A DNA stretch of 64,000 bases from Trichopria drosophilae (Eukaryota > Arthropoda > Insecta > Hymenoptera > Diapriidae), in the NCBI GenBank assembly GCA_030407085.1, contig CM059582.1, positions 51,845,001 through 51,909,000 of the forward strand, given 5' to 3'. The notes under the pieces were generated by a model. It searched no databases and was not told the DNA's origin. It saw nothing but the letters and a program-made list of their open reading frames with translations. Position numbers and translations under genes: made by a program. Positions 1 through 12,359 of this stretch are shown here, in pieces (the first letter of the stretch is position 1; the number at the start of each line of letters is the position of its first letter).

Positions 1-748
1 CCACCTATTCTGTATTCCGCGTATTTAGCGCAATTATACCAGGTGACTGCACATTACGAGATAAACGAATCAAGGTTATTGTAGATTTAGTCCTTATACA
101 CAATTCAGGAATTTTGATGTAAATTATTGATAAATTATTTTGATATAATGTAATTTCGTCATGATTTTTTGTAGAATATATTTATGTAGTACAGTTGATT
201 ATTACTAACTATATCTCTCCTAAAAGCGAAACGTTTCTTATTATTCTTTTCACCCCAATAATTGTAATTATTAATATCAATTTCAGTTGTATAGTCGCCC
301 TTAAATTCCTTAGTATTTTAAATATTTAGGGCGTTTATCATATTAGCAAAAAAATTACAAATGATGTTTATGGTAAGGCTTACAAAAATCATGTTATTTA
401 ATATTTCTGAAAAACACGATTCAAAAAAACCGATACCCATATAATTACGAAAGACAATAATATCTTGAACAAAAATAAATAACAGTTATATGAATTCTAT
501 AGGGAACAAAGTATTTTTCTTTCATCCTTTATATCGTGGCTGATCAGTTGTGACTGTTTTCACTTATAGTGAAGCCTAGCGTGTGATGTCAACATCATAC
601 GTTCTTATAGTTATTTGGAGGTATAGCACAAACGCGAAAAAAACATAATTTGATTTTGTAATTAAACTCGACTTTCGATATGAAGTTCTCCATACTTCCG
701 GTGCAAGTTTCGCAAGAAAAAGATTACGAGTCATATCATATTCCTTAA

Positions 749-1220
749 CCCTTGGAAGCACGGTGTCCTTTCTGTTGGACACCTTTTTGTAATTCATTTT
801 TTTTATTTTTTAATAGATTAAAATTGTGTTTTAGTATAAATTTTTTCGTCCATACTTCGATAACATTTTTCTAAATGTAAACAAATTAATATTTATTATG
901 AATTATTGTGTTAAATTGTTTATAATGACGAACAATGTATACAAATTGCGTGTTTTTTTACAAAGAATGTATGCTGAAAAGAAACCGCCGTTAAAATTTT
1001 GGGCGAAAATGTTTACATTTTGGCTGTCATACTGAATCCGTCATTTTAAATTATGAAAATCTAAGACTAAATTCGTTATTTTGCGATCCCGAAAGCTCTC
1101 GAGTACCCAGTTTCATCTCGATGAAATAAATTTTTACATTTAGGTTTGCCATCTTCGATTCGCGATCTTGTTCAAGTTTTAGCTATTTTCCGTGCAAATA
1201 AAAATGTATGTTTCAGAGGG
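749..1220. mobile_element. TTAA-flanked piggyBac-like MITE (copy A)
   Basis: TTAA lies directly outside both ends (745-748 and 1221-1224). The ends read CCCTTGGAAGCACGG on the left and, reverse-complemented, CCCTCTGAAACAT on the right. A TTAA duplication with CCC/GGG tips is characteristic of the piggyBac superfamily, but the terminal inverted repeat is short and weak here. No coding capacity for a transposase is visible, so this would be a non-autonomous copy. Positions 1012-1136 hold one copy of a unit (key words: ACATTTTGG, GATCCCGAAA, GAGTACCCAGTTTCATCTCG) that recurs in the elements at 9384-10119, 34890-35000 and 54210-54370. An open frame at 576-797 (-) partly overlaps the left end and looks fortuitous. 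Confidence 0.6.
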
Positions 1221-1224
1221 TTAA

Positions 1225-2130
1225 GGGGAAATAAATATCTTATTTTGCCCATCTATTGTCCCTAGAAAACATTGTAATGATATGAAATTATTTCATTAAT
1301 CATTTTTACCCTCTCTGTTAAAAATACAATTCAATTTTATGGATGTTAAAGAAATTTTCTTTCCGAACATTGCTTTCATTTGGTGAAATTACATTAAATT
1401 CTTTTAAAATATTTAATAAATGTTCTTCAATATTGAAGAAATAAAATACAACTATTACATTTCATGATTATTTAAACACGTTGTCTTATACTTCGACAAT
1501 GATGTCAAGATATATCCCAAAACTTTTCCGTTAGTGGTCACTGATCCTCAGAAATGCATTCCGTAACCACAACGTTTGACGTGACTGACAATCGTGACTG
1601 ATTTTTTAATGAATTTTAGAATTACTGAAATCCATTTATTACAAATTGATATATAAGTAATTATTGTTATTAAATAAATTGTTTTCTTAACGTGACTCAT
1701 TCAGGTTATTTGTTAATATTTCTTGTTATTTTATGCATTGTTCGTAATTTTGAAACTGTTACAGTTTATAAACAACTTTGAAAGGCAATGCAATTTTTTG
1801 TTAGAAATCTAGCGCAGAATGATTTGATCAAAATTATCGAATACGTTTTACGAAACTTAGCAGTAAAATATACTCACTATATACATATATTATAACAGAG
1901 ACCAACTAATATCTAGTTTTCATTATCGTACCGATAATCAATTTTTAATAAAATCTTTCGAAACTAGAAAATGTTGCTAATGTGTTATAAACTTAGCATA
2001 TATACTAGCACGTCATAAGTATAAAAGCTTCTAAAAAATTTACACAAAATTTTCTCATTTTTCAACGAAATTTTCTGCTATCCTTTTTTTTAATAGACTA
2101 TTAAAAGTTTATATATGACTAATTTGGGTT
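1225..2130. other. A+T-rich DNA, nothing recognised
   Basis: Very A+T-rich stretch with many short homopolymer runs and stop codons in all frames. I see no open frame of interest, repeat family or GC island. Confidence 0.5.
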
Positions 2131-2144
2131 CTGGCCCAATAAAA

Positions 2145-2325
2145 ACTCTGACAGTAAAAAGCCGACCAATCAAAAAACCGACAATCGAAAAGACGGCAGT
2201 AAAAAATTAACTCTTCAAAAATGACTGTAGGCTTGTCTATTTATGTCGGTTTTTTCAAAATCGGCTTTATGACTCTCGGTTTTCGACCTGTCGGCTTTTC
2301 AATTTTTTCGGTTTGCCGCACCCAC
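2145..2325. mobile_element. CCGACA-unit palindromic MITE, copy 1
   Basis: The left half carries repeated words of the type AAAAACCGACAATCG and AAAAGCCGACC. The right half carries their complements (TGTCGGCTTTTC, GTCGGTTTTTTC), ending in CCGCACCC. Together they form an imperfect palindrome whose arms are themselves built from about 16-bp units. The same architecture and end motif recur at 6802, 22010, 30425 and 53266, which marks a dispersed family. No coding capacity and no clear target duplication were found. The exact left boundary is uncertain by about 15 bp. Confidence 0.6.
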
Positions 2326-2639
2326 TGATTTTCATCGAGTATAACAAACAATTTGCAAATTTTTAAGCAAAATATTATCGAATGAAGTCAGTAAGGATTG
2401 CTCAAACTGTTTTGCTGATATGATTGTTTTCGAAATAGTGATTTCTATGTGAAATAATTTTACTGTTAATTACCGCAAAAAAAAAAACAAATCCAAGTTT
2501 AGTGCAACTAAAACTCGAAATCACGTGTAAAAAAAATTACGTAAAACTTCCAAGCACGAAGTCAACTTCATTTAATTCTAATGTATTCATTCTTACTTTG
2601 AAATTTGAAAGTACAGGTATTTTTTTTATGACGTGCTAC

Positions 2640-2850
2640 CGGCTCAAGAATGCCTTATACGTACGATCATTTGAAAACTCATTCCTGTTAAGCTCCTTAA
2701 AGAATGCCCGGCACGCGTCGCTTGCGATTTCATCGCGTTTGCGAGTAAAGCGATTCGACAGATCGTCGAGGAGTTACGGCAGCTCATTCGAATGAGTAGA
2801 CGGGGATGCACGGACTTTCTACGAGCCGTTTCTCGTCTCGGTAACCCAAT
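2640..2850. promoter_or_regulatory. GC-richer island, candidate conserved noncoding element
   Basis: The base composition changes abruptly to a G+C- and CpG-rich stretch (for example CCCGGCACGCGTCGCTTGCG and ATCGTCGAGGAGTTACGGC) between A+T-rich flanks. The overlapping 97-codon open frame at 2502-2795 starts in low-complexity DNA and is not recognisable, so I read the island as noncoding. A regulatory role is inferred from composition alone. Confidence 0.3.
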
Positions 2851-4527
2851 GAATTGCTCGATGCCATCAAAAAAAGACTTTGATAATACAGTTTCACTAC
2901 TGTATTTTGAAACCTAACTGCAAGTTGTGATACTAAGCCAGAACGTACATGGCCATACTATTAACAATTCAATTAAGAATCATTTATCTTTCTAAAACTA
3001 TTCCTTGCGCAAGGCATAGAAAATCTTATTAGAAAATTATTCTTCTAACTGGACATTTGATGAAACTATTTTCATGTGCATCGGAAGTGAAATTTACTGC
3101 AGAATTTGCAAAATATGAAATTTTATAGCATATGATCCTGAAATTGGAAGAACTTTCCGACGCTCGTCATACTCTGATTACTTCGGCCTCGTCTGTTCGG
3201 TATGTCTCGCGTGGCGTCACATGTTGGATATGGTCGATAAAGTCACACTCTCGGTAATCTCGATTGTCTTCCTTCTTGCATGCGTAAATGTCTCAGACGA
3301 GAGTAGAGTGCATAAGTTTACGATAACCGCGTAATAGCAGTACTAGTTAGAAGTGTATCGCAAGATGCATCGTAAATTTTACATAAGAGGCGTGCGAATA
3401 GAGCATGTCTTAAGATAAACAAATAGGAGAATTAAGCAGGTGTTGAAGTAAAAATATTAGTTTCCTATTCTAATAAAAGTTTTTTTTTCTACCACAAGAT
3501 TGATGTACTGCGCATCGAAGTTGTTATAAATGTGCGAAACCTATTGATATCTCAATTGCCGACCATGAAATATAAATTAATAATGATGAATAATGTATGA
3601 AATTTACTTCTAAGATTGTCAGTATTTCAATCATACTCAATTACTGTACAAAAAATTCAACAGAGGAAGTAACATGAAGATGTATGGAGAAATTAGTTGC
3701 CCAAGTGCACGGTTTGCTGAACATTAACTGATATAAAGTTCTGGAAAGTTGCTTCATTTTTGGTATGATATAACGTGTTGCAAACTAAGTTTTCACCTCT
3801 AATTACATTCGGTTGTATCACGAATCTTGTTTTATTTCAACACTCGAGATAAAATATAAGAATTGTTTAACATGTATAAAAATGGACTTTTATTATGAAA
3901 TATATGTTTGCACGTTTGTCGAGTATCACCGACAAATATGTTATCTGATGATAAACTACAAGGATGTTTCCTGTGGATTTTTGAAAGTCAAAATAAGAAG
4001 GGGATTCAATGAATTAGGTATAAAAACTATACATGTACTAATGATGAAACGATAAGATTCATTTTAAGGAAATTGCTACATAAAATGCCATGTTTAGACG
4101 ACAAGCTTTATGAATAATGATGGTATATTTCTAAATTGTTGCCTAATCCGTTTTTATATAAAATCCACCAAGCAAACAAAGAACAATGAAAAAATGTAAC
4201 TGGAAAAAAATTTATTTTAATATGGGCTGACTTAAAGAGACAGTTGAAAAAAAACACTTATCTTGCTTAATAATACGAAATATAAAAATTAGTAACTATC
4301 CGATGAGACTTTGACATTACGAATTTATTAAGACATATTAAAATAATAGATCTATTATGCCGAATCTCAACTTTACAAATGAATTTGACTAGTTTGAACT
4401 TCGTAATGTTTGAAAAGCTTTCTCAGTACATATTTGTCAACTATTCAAACTTATTTTAGTAAAACTTATATAGCATTGGTCACTGACTCTTCATGATAGA
4501 TTTAATTCGAAATTAAGATAGAATAAC

Positions 4528-4563
4528 ATTTGGTTTTTACTAAAGATTTGGTTTTTACTAAAG
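4528..4563. repeat. Perfect 18-bp tandem duplication
   Basis: ATTTGGTTTTTACTAAAG occurs twice in immediate succession (4528-4545 and 4546-4563). This looks like a recent slippage duplication. Confidence 0.9.
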
Positions 4564-5167
4564 AAGAAGCTAATATCATATTTTAATTTCAGAAAGTTCA
4601 CTGACGGAACCAGTGAATAAATTACGACGAAATTAAAATAATCTGGTAAAATCTTATATGCAATTATGAAACTAGTGATATTTTACGTGAGCGTTCATTC
4701 CTGCATTTGAACATTAAACGTAACAAAATTTTTGTAATTACTTAGTACCAGGCTAATGTTTGTGTGTAACGTGTAATTCATCTGCGTGTTGAAAACTAAG
4801 TGTTAGGATAATATCATGCTTCATTTCTTTCTGGATGTCTTAAGATAATCATCAAAAATACTGCAAGACTCCTCTCTCTGTATTGCACACTCATATTTCC
4901 ATGCTATACAGTTATGAAACTCATCTGCATCCATATGCACCATTTTTTATTGTAGTTGCATATAATATGTGGCATATTTATTTACAAAAGGTACTCAACA
5001 TTACCAAATAAATACAAATTAAAAATGTCGGTATTATTATTTACAGATAAAGACATTATGATAATAATTAAAGCTGATAATAATAATTTCTTCTTGTCTA
5101 AGAATTTTATTGCAATATTTGTTAAAATTTGAAAACATAATTATTTTTAATTTTATAGATCGATGAT

Positions 5168-5198
5168 CACAATAATAAATGTCATTGACATTATTGTG
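5168..5198. repeat. Small inverted repeat around TGACAT/ATGTCA
   Basis: CACAATAATAAATGTCA is followed by TGACATTATTGTG, giving an imperfect stem with a 4-base asymmetry. It is short and of unknown significance. Confidence 0.6.
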
Positions 5199-5674
5199 AC
5201 TCTATGTAAAAGAATATTTTTAAGTATATTTAATAAACATTTCGAAATTTTACCTTTTTTTTCATTTGTTATCAGTTAGAAATAAGTATTATAGACGTAT
5301 CACATTATACTCAAGACTAGTATTAGCCATTTAGTAAAATATTGTTCATACAACAACAAAAAACAATGTTAAAAGTTGAACCGATCTCATACCAACAGAG
5401 TTCTTTGATCGGTTTTCTTGTTCTAGCCCTAAAAAATGTTTGTCGAAACAATGTGTTCGTATTCAAATTAGTTTGCATCAGTCTTCAGTATGTACGTTAA
5501 CTGTTGATCATCTTAATGAAATATGGTACAAATATTGTCTAATAATTAATGTTAATATCAAACAAAGTTCTTGTTTATAAATCAATTCTGAAACCGGTTT
5601 GGGCATACGTGGACAAAAACCTGGGGAAATGCATAAAAACCCAACATCAACATACTGGAAAGATTTCAGTCTAA

Positions 5675-5905
5675 ATGTCTAAGACTGATCACGAATGCAC
5701 AAAAGCGTTTGTGCCTAACGAGATTATTCGTAGAAATGTGGACATAAAAACGGTGGAAGAAGACATAAAAAGAATTCTTTCAAGATATGTAGACAGACCG
5801 AAAAATCTTATCACAGACTTTCTGCAAGACCTCAAAAAATTCCTTGTTCAAACTCAAGAAATTCAAGCTTTTATGTTGACAACATTTATAAAATCTTTTT
5901 TATAG
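5675..5905 (+). CDS. Unrecognised 76-codon open frame (doubtful)
   Basis: The frame opens at an ATG that directly follows an in-frame TAA and ends at TAG, with an AATAAA hexamer about 5 bases past the stop. Unlike most frames in this window, the translation is hydrophilic and mixes acidic and basic residues (for example KTVEEDIKRILSRYVDRPK, residues about 25-43), which could form amphipathic helices. No family, domain or catalytic motif is recognisable. It could be a fragment of a decayed gene or transposon, a terminal exon, or chance. There is no promoter, splice or neighbour evidence. Confidence 0.18.
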   Translation: MSKTDHECTKAFVPNEIIRRNVDIKTVEEDIKRILSRYVDRPKNLITDFLQDLKKFLVQTQEIQAFMLTTFIKSFL

Positions 5906-6801
5906 TTAAATAAAGTGTAGTTACAATGTTTTTGTCAAATGAATACCATTGAATGGGAGCATCACTCGCATGTCCACGTGTATTTAGAAATATTGTCAGA
6001 TTATAAATAAATAGGAAGAAAAAAAATTATTTCAAATCATCCTATCGATTCTCCAGCAGAGTTTTAGCATTGTTAGTATAAGAAACATTATTTTCCAGTG
6101 CATCAGGAACGAAAATTCAATAGCCGTCCATACACCAACTGTCTCGACAATGTGGATGAGTTCTTTTTACATTATAATAATTAACCAATTTACTCCTGAA
6201 CAGAAATTCAGAAAATGCAAACAAATAATGAAAAAGAACGATTTCAGTAGCAACGTGTAATATAAAAATTCAAAACTGTTCCAGGAAACTGCCAGGAACC
6301 AGTGTAAGAATATTTAGCATTAATAATAAGTTTTTTATAGTTAAAAAACTAATATCTTTCAAAACAGGTTTATATACAATGCGTTTATCAATGGATAACT
6401 AGAGGTTAACTATTTTATCAGTTTTTTACATACAAGCTCTATTTAGTATAATATATGAAATTACTGATTTTAGTAAACTCTTGAAGATTAATAATTAATT
6501 CAACGAAAAACAACGAGACGAGTAAGTAAACAATTTTAAGTTGAAATACGGTCAATGACAAAAGTTCTCCACTATCTAGGAGAAGAGAAAAGTATACTAC
6601 TCTGCATGCAATAAAGTTTAACATAACCATTTGGAAATACGTCTTAATAAGTAATCTTTTTTATCATGCGATCAATTAGATGCACTTTTTATAAATATGT
6701 GAAAACACGTACGTATTAAATAGCTAACTCCGTTATGTCACTGTTAGAGGTATTGTTAAGTGTTAAAATACAGATAATGTACAAAATAAATAACATTATT
6801 A

Positions 6802-6969
6802 GGTGAGGTCGAAAAGCCGACAGTAAAAAAACTGACATTTCAAAAAATGACTGTCCTCCAGAAAGTGTGTCTATTTTTTTATGTGTCGGTTTTTTGACTG
6901 TCGGTTATATGACAGTCAGCTTTTTGACCTACCGGCTTTTTGATTTGTCGGTTTTTCGACGCGTACCCG
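6802..6969. mobile_element. CCGACA-unit palindromic MITE, copy 2
   Basis: Starts GGTGAGGTCGAAAAGCCGAC and ends with the matching complement CGGTTTTTCGACGCGTACCC. The right half contains four units of the type TGTCGGTTTTTTGAC. Together with the copy at 22010 it defines the family tip as roughly GGGTGCG followed by GTCGAAAAACCGAC. Noncoding. Confidence 0.7.
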
Positions 6970-9379
6970 CATTATTACATAATATTTTACATAAAGCGTG
7001 AAGTGATTTGTGTAAAATATGGTAAAACTAAAGGCAGCATAACCTCAACATTGAAAAAGGCGAATTTAAAAATATTTAATTCATTACACATGTAGATCAT
7101 TTTAAATCTACTTAATTACTTAAATAACTACTCGTTAAAATATAATGTTTTTTTAAATTTTAATTACTCATTAATTTAAGCAAAAATAATACATCATCAT
7201 TACCGACATGTGCAATTTATCATCAGCTTTCCGCTCAACTATTTAATGATAGTTGAATTTGTCATATCGATTTTTTCAGGGATTAGCAAAACATTCAACG
7301 ACTAACTAATATCATTAAAATCGCTTAAAATTCCCAATCCGCAGTGGGTATACGACTAAAAGTCCATAAGCAAAGAACTGGAATGGTATGGACACTCGCT
7401 TTATGGACATGCCAGTGTAATGACTTCTGACAGTTGTGAGGTAAAAAAAGCATGCATACAATACAGGAAGTTACAACCGCTGTTCCGGAAATAATATAAT
7501 TAACTCGTTGACTTCACTTACGGTTAACAGTAGATGCAGCATTAGAAATACGGTGGCGAACATACGCGTTTCGAATGAAAGGAATATGTGATATTTTGAA
7601 ATCACCTTCAAATTTCCACTTACCTGAAAAAAAAGAGTAAAAATTAAAAAATGTTATATAACCTGTTAATGAATTATTTTTATTACATATAGTATTTCAT
7701 GTATCATCAAAAGAATTCTCTTAAATATTTTATTCAATTCTACACTATTTCCGTTAAGACGTAATTAATTACTTATTGATCATAAAAAATATTCCACATG
7801 TCTAATTAATGTGATTTCATTATTAACACTTTGTCACTTAGCTCTTTATTAAGTGTGATCTAAATAATATGCACATTTTCATAAGAGGCGATTATATCTC
7901 GTAAGTTACAAGTGTTATAATTTCTGTGGTAATTTAGAATCATACATCATTAATGTAATCTTTCTGACATCCATGCAATAACTTATCTCTTACTATGTTA
8001 TTATAAATTAATTATTAAGGATTACACTGCACGTAATTGCAATATTAGCGCGAAAAGAGGAGTGTGCGTGAAATGAGGATACTCCATCATAAATTCATCA
8101 TTATGTTCGAAGTGCGTCTATTAAAATCTCAGAGAACAATGATTAATTTTATTACACCAGCTAAGCTAAAAGAGAATGAATGTTCGTTTCTACTTTGGTA
8201 TTATGAAAATTATTAATAGATTTGACATTATACTCTTTGTACATACCTTCGTAAAACAATAAAACATATAGCATTGTTCTTGGATTTAATGACAAATTAT
8301 TTCATACACAATCCGAAATAGGCGATAAAAAGCAGTTAATTAGGTTATGTAGTGATTAAGTTTGAGTTTTTGTACTTTAAAATCGCTTGTTATAAGTCCT
8401 TTTTTAATTCAATCGCATTTAATTAAAAATGCATTAAAAATACAACAATATATAAACAAATTACGAAATTAAGAATATTTATTATAAGGCTGGTTCGAAT
8501 TTTTGATTGAACATAGGTCTAGACGAGGTATTGCATTTTAGTTATATTTTTGGTAGTTCAATTTTTAGTTACATTGTCCAAAAGATCATTAATATTCAAA
8601 GTTTTTAGTGACAAAAATATCATAACATTGTATATTTTGAACAAATTTATATTTTAAATTATTTTTTTTTCGTGGGGGTAATACTATATGTAAATAAAAG
8701 CTACTGATACTTTTATTGGAAGCATTAATCCATACCTAGGACATTTTCCGTTTACTTTATTGTAATTTTTAGGAAACAAAATTTCCTACATAGTACGTTT
8801 TATAGAAGTTGCATCTCGTCCATTCTGGACAGCAGAATACTCGGTTTCTGCCGACCTAAACATAACCACATGATGTTCGCGCCTCTGCAGAAATGTAAAG
8901 TACTGCAATTAACTAGAACTGCATGGAAATGCGCGAGAACCGTTCTTAATATAATATTACGAATGCAAACGGCAAGTTTATATTTACGATTACACCTGGT
9001 TGTAACAATAAATTCTGGTCTTTTCTCGGTGAGTATTTATTCTAAATACTTAGAATATATCGAATTTTATTGTTTCCTGACATTACGAGGAAAATTGTGA
9101 GAACAGTATAAGTTTTCCTAACATTTAAACGAGAAGGAATCGTTAAAATAGATACCAAATGGTGCGCAGAAAATACATTTTCTAATTGAAACTATAACAT
9201 GTATTGTAGCCTTTCCAAACATTGTTAAACTGATTCTACTGATGTATACGTTTTATGCAATTTTAATGTCCATTATTAACCCGATATTTAAAAAAACAGA
9301 CATTAAAAAATCATTAAAAAATCAATTTCAAAATGTGCATGTTCTGAAAATGTAATTTATGATTGACTGCTAAATGTGC
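6970..9379. other. A+T-rich DNA, nothing recognised
   Basis: Unstructured A+T-rich sequence. The 76-codon frame at 8870-9100 has no recognisable features. Confidence 0.5.
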
Positions 9380-9383
9380 TTAA

Positions 9384-10119
9384 CCCTTTCCTGCACACAT
9401 TTTTCTGATGAACCATTTTTCATTAAACTGGGCACTCGGGGGTTTTCGGGGTCGCCGATTACGAATCTGAACCAGATTTTGAAAATTTAAAATGTCGAAT
9501 TCAAGATGTCTGCCCAAAATATAAAAAATGACTTGATCCAGATGAAATTGGACACTTGGGTTTTTAGGATCGCTGATTACGAATCTGAACTCACATTTTA
9601 CAAATTCAATATGGCCGACCAAAAATGAATCTCAATCAGGTATTTTTTTACATTTTATCGGCCATGTTGTATCCGCCATATTGAATTTTTAAAATCTGTG
9701 TTCAGATTTATAATCAACCACCACAAAAACGCCCTAGTTCCGGGTTTAAACTCAATCAAATAATTTTTACATTTTGGTCAGTCATATTCTATGCGCCATT
9801 TTGAATTTTCGACATATGAGTACAGATTCGAAAACAGCATCCTCAAAAACCCCCGAGTACCCAGTTTCATCTCGACCCAAATGATCATTTGTCAGTGACT
9901 GCATTTTTTCTATAAAAATGACGATTTTTAGTTGTTTATGTATTTATAAATCATAATGTTAAATAAATATTGACTTAAATGTAACATTATTCACTTCTTC
10001 GACTCCCACTTACATTGGATTAAAAAAAAACGGGCGCAAATGCATTATTTTGTCTGTAAAAACTCAAATTTTCAACCGGGTTCTTGTGGCTCATATATTA
10101 GCCGCCGTGCCGAAATGAG
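9384..10119. mobile_element. TTAA-flanked element of direct and inverted ~125-bp units (copy B)
   Basis: TTAA occurs at 9380-9383 and 10120-10123. The ends read CCCTTTCCTGCACAC on the left and, reverse-complemented, CTCATTTCGGCACGGC on the right, so the tips are related. Inside, two tandem units in minus orientation (about 9405-9640; words CCGATTACGAATCTGAACC and GCTGATTACGAATCTGAACT) face two units in plus orientation (about 9640-9895; TTGAATTTTTAAAATCTG, AACCCCCGAGTACCCAG). The interior is therefore a palindrome of tandem units. One such unit occurs in copy A at 1012-1136. Non-autonomous; piggyBac affiliation is inferred from the TTAA sites and CCC tip. Confidence 0.6.
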
Positions 10120-10202
10120 TTAATAAATAATCCCTGTTTGACTTTCAAGTGACAAAATTAATCCTACGGTCAAACGTTTTTGACCTCGAAATAACGTTCT
10201 AT

Positions 10203-10295
10203 GGGTTTTTGAATGTCTGTATTTTTAAATGTCTATTTTTTTAATTTAGGGTTTTGGAAGTGACTGTTGAAATTTGTCGGGTTTTTAAGGTACAG
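10203..10295. mobile_element. Fragment of the CCGACA-unit family (decayed)
   Basis: Contains degenerate right-arm units (TTTTTGAATGTCTGTA, GTGACTGTTGAAATTTGTCG) ending in GTCGGGTTTTTAAGGTAC. The left arm is not evident, so this is probably half an element. Confidence 0.4.
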
Positions 10296-10699
10296 CATAA
10301 ATCAGAACTTACTTGAGGATTCTCAATAGTTAGTAAACTATTGTTAGCCTATAGATTACCTTACCAGAATATATAGTACATATGTGGCAGTTTATTTGTA
10401 TTCGGTAAACAGTAATATGCAGCGAAGATTCAAGCATTCATTAGCTCATCTTCATTTGCTCACTAGTCATCATTTCTGATTATGTTTGCAAATTATTCTA
10501 CATCATCGTACGATACAATAGAAAAAGTGGACATGATTAAAAATTGTGTTTGCACAAGAATTTTACGAACACTTCTTGCTGACAAGATGCATGGATTACA
10601 AATTCTCATTCCCATGCTGTTTAGTAAAATTAAAATTGTCTAGGGAGAAATAATAGTAATTTTTATATGGCTATATGCTTCGACTGAATGACTTACGAG

Positions 10700-11060
10700 C
10701 AAAAATTAATATTCCCATCGAGCAACTGCGTACCTCGGGATTCCGGTTACTGAAGCGATTGACAGAATTGCTCAAGTGACGAGATTTTCTTTCAGATCGC
10801 TAGGTGCGTTGCACTATCGCAATTAATTGCACTGCCAGACAAGACAGGAGACCGGCACTATTTTGCTGCAACCCGCCGTCAGAAGCGTTAGTCTTCCTTT
10901 CATTTCGAGCACCTAGACGATGACTCGTTATCGCAATAATCACGGATAATGTACGATATCGCAAACGTGAGATTCGCATCTCACGTTCAGCTTTCGAGTG
11001 GCAATTCGTATAAAACGTGGCATCGAATCTGCTACTCTGGATAATTGTTTAGAGATTAGA
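10700..11060. promoter_or_regulatory. GC-richer island with homeodomain-type palindrome
   Basis: A CpG-containing island in A+T-rich flanks. It holds a perfect 12-bp palindrome GCAATTAATTGC (10819-10830), which is two overlapping TAATTG-type homeodomain half-sites. It also holds a perfect 9-bp stem with a 4-base loop, ACGTGAGAT/ATCTCACGT (10965-10986). There is no long open frame. Enhancer function is inferred from composition and these motifs. Confidence 0.35.
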
Positions 11061-11069
11061 CAAATATTA

Positions 11070-12350
11070 CTGTCGCCTCTTCAACTCGATAAAAGCATTT
11101 CGCAAGGAACGCGCTCGACGAGAAATAAAAATTGACAATTATGTCCTATTCGTTGCAAATCTGAAGATGATGGCGTGAGGAAATCGTTGGAAGATTTTGA
11201 AAGTGGAGAACCACAGACGAAATGAAAATCAGGAATTAATAATAGGTGCAAGTGGTGCAAGTCGTTGAATCAGACGCGACTAAATTCTACACGTAATTTC
11301 TTTTCTACGAATTAATATCATGTAAGAAATGTTTCGTCAGTAACCTTTAAGAGTATTATTTGTACTAACGTAATAGAATATAGAGAAAATATGAAATTAT
11401 AGCGCGATACGATCGTAATCACCTTCAATTACATTTTTACAATAGTTGTATAATTGTTGAAAATAATAATAGCACTTTCACGTTTATAAAGTTTCCGGTA
11501 TGAAATACGGAACTTAAAGGGGAACTATAAGTAAGTTATCGATAATACGATCATAATGTAGAAACTTGACCGACTATTAATTATACTATCATCGCAATGT
11601 TACGAGGTCAGAAACGATAGTACCCGGATAGTTTGAAAATGATTACAATCAGGGTTATTAGTATCGATGATAATGATACAAATAAAGGATAAATTCGAAG
11701 GTTAACATTTCTTTCAGGGGCTTTATTCCGGAGGAATGAGAAAGCGATTTTGCGCTTTTCAAATGGAGTTGTCTACTCGTGCAATCATTCTTGACGATCT
11801 AAAGAAGCTGAAGGATAGCGTGTAATTATCTGCAAATGGACACGCGTCTTTGACTCACGTAAATTGATATCCTATTAATAATGAATGGATTATAATTAAA
11901 TAGTTAATTGAAGCTTTAAGACCTAGGCATACAATAAAAAAACACTTACTCGTCTTACGCGAGTCAAACTTGATTCAACTACGACCAATTTACTTTCATT
12001 CAAATACAACATATGAAAGCAGTTTTTGACTTTCAAAAATTATGAAAAGAACTTGATAGAAATGGCCCATAGCATAAACAACTTTAGTTTAAAAATTATT
12101 GATAACGGTAATGTACGACGTAGAATGGTGAGAAATTTTCTTATATAATTATTATAAGGATGCATGTAAACTCACATTCGAAGCAGCTTATACTTATTGG
12201 CGATTGGTAAGTTATTACTTGCGAACCGGATATATAAAATACACTTTGGATCATGGGACTTTTTGCAAAACTAAAAATCTATTCTCACGATTATATAAAT
12301 GTATCATTTATAATAATTGTAAATGGCAATTAAACTGAAGATTATCGGTA
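11070..12350. other. A+T-rich DNA, nothing recognised
   Basis: Mixed A+T-rich sequence with no repeat family, open frame of note or clear motif cluster. Confidence 0.45.
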
Positions 12351-12359
12351 TGCTTGTGG

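Larger units (their letters stand above)
2860..5660. other. A+T-rich DNA, few features
   Basis: Mostly unstructured A+T-rich sequence. The only small details I can point to are a perfect 18-bp tandem duplication at 4528-4563 and a hairpin-like inverted repeat at 5168-5198. The 80-codon frame at 3813-4055 has the composition of chance translation. Confidence 0.5.
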
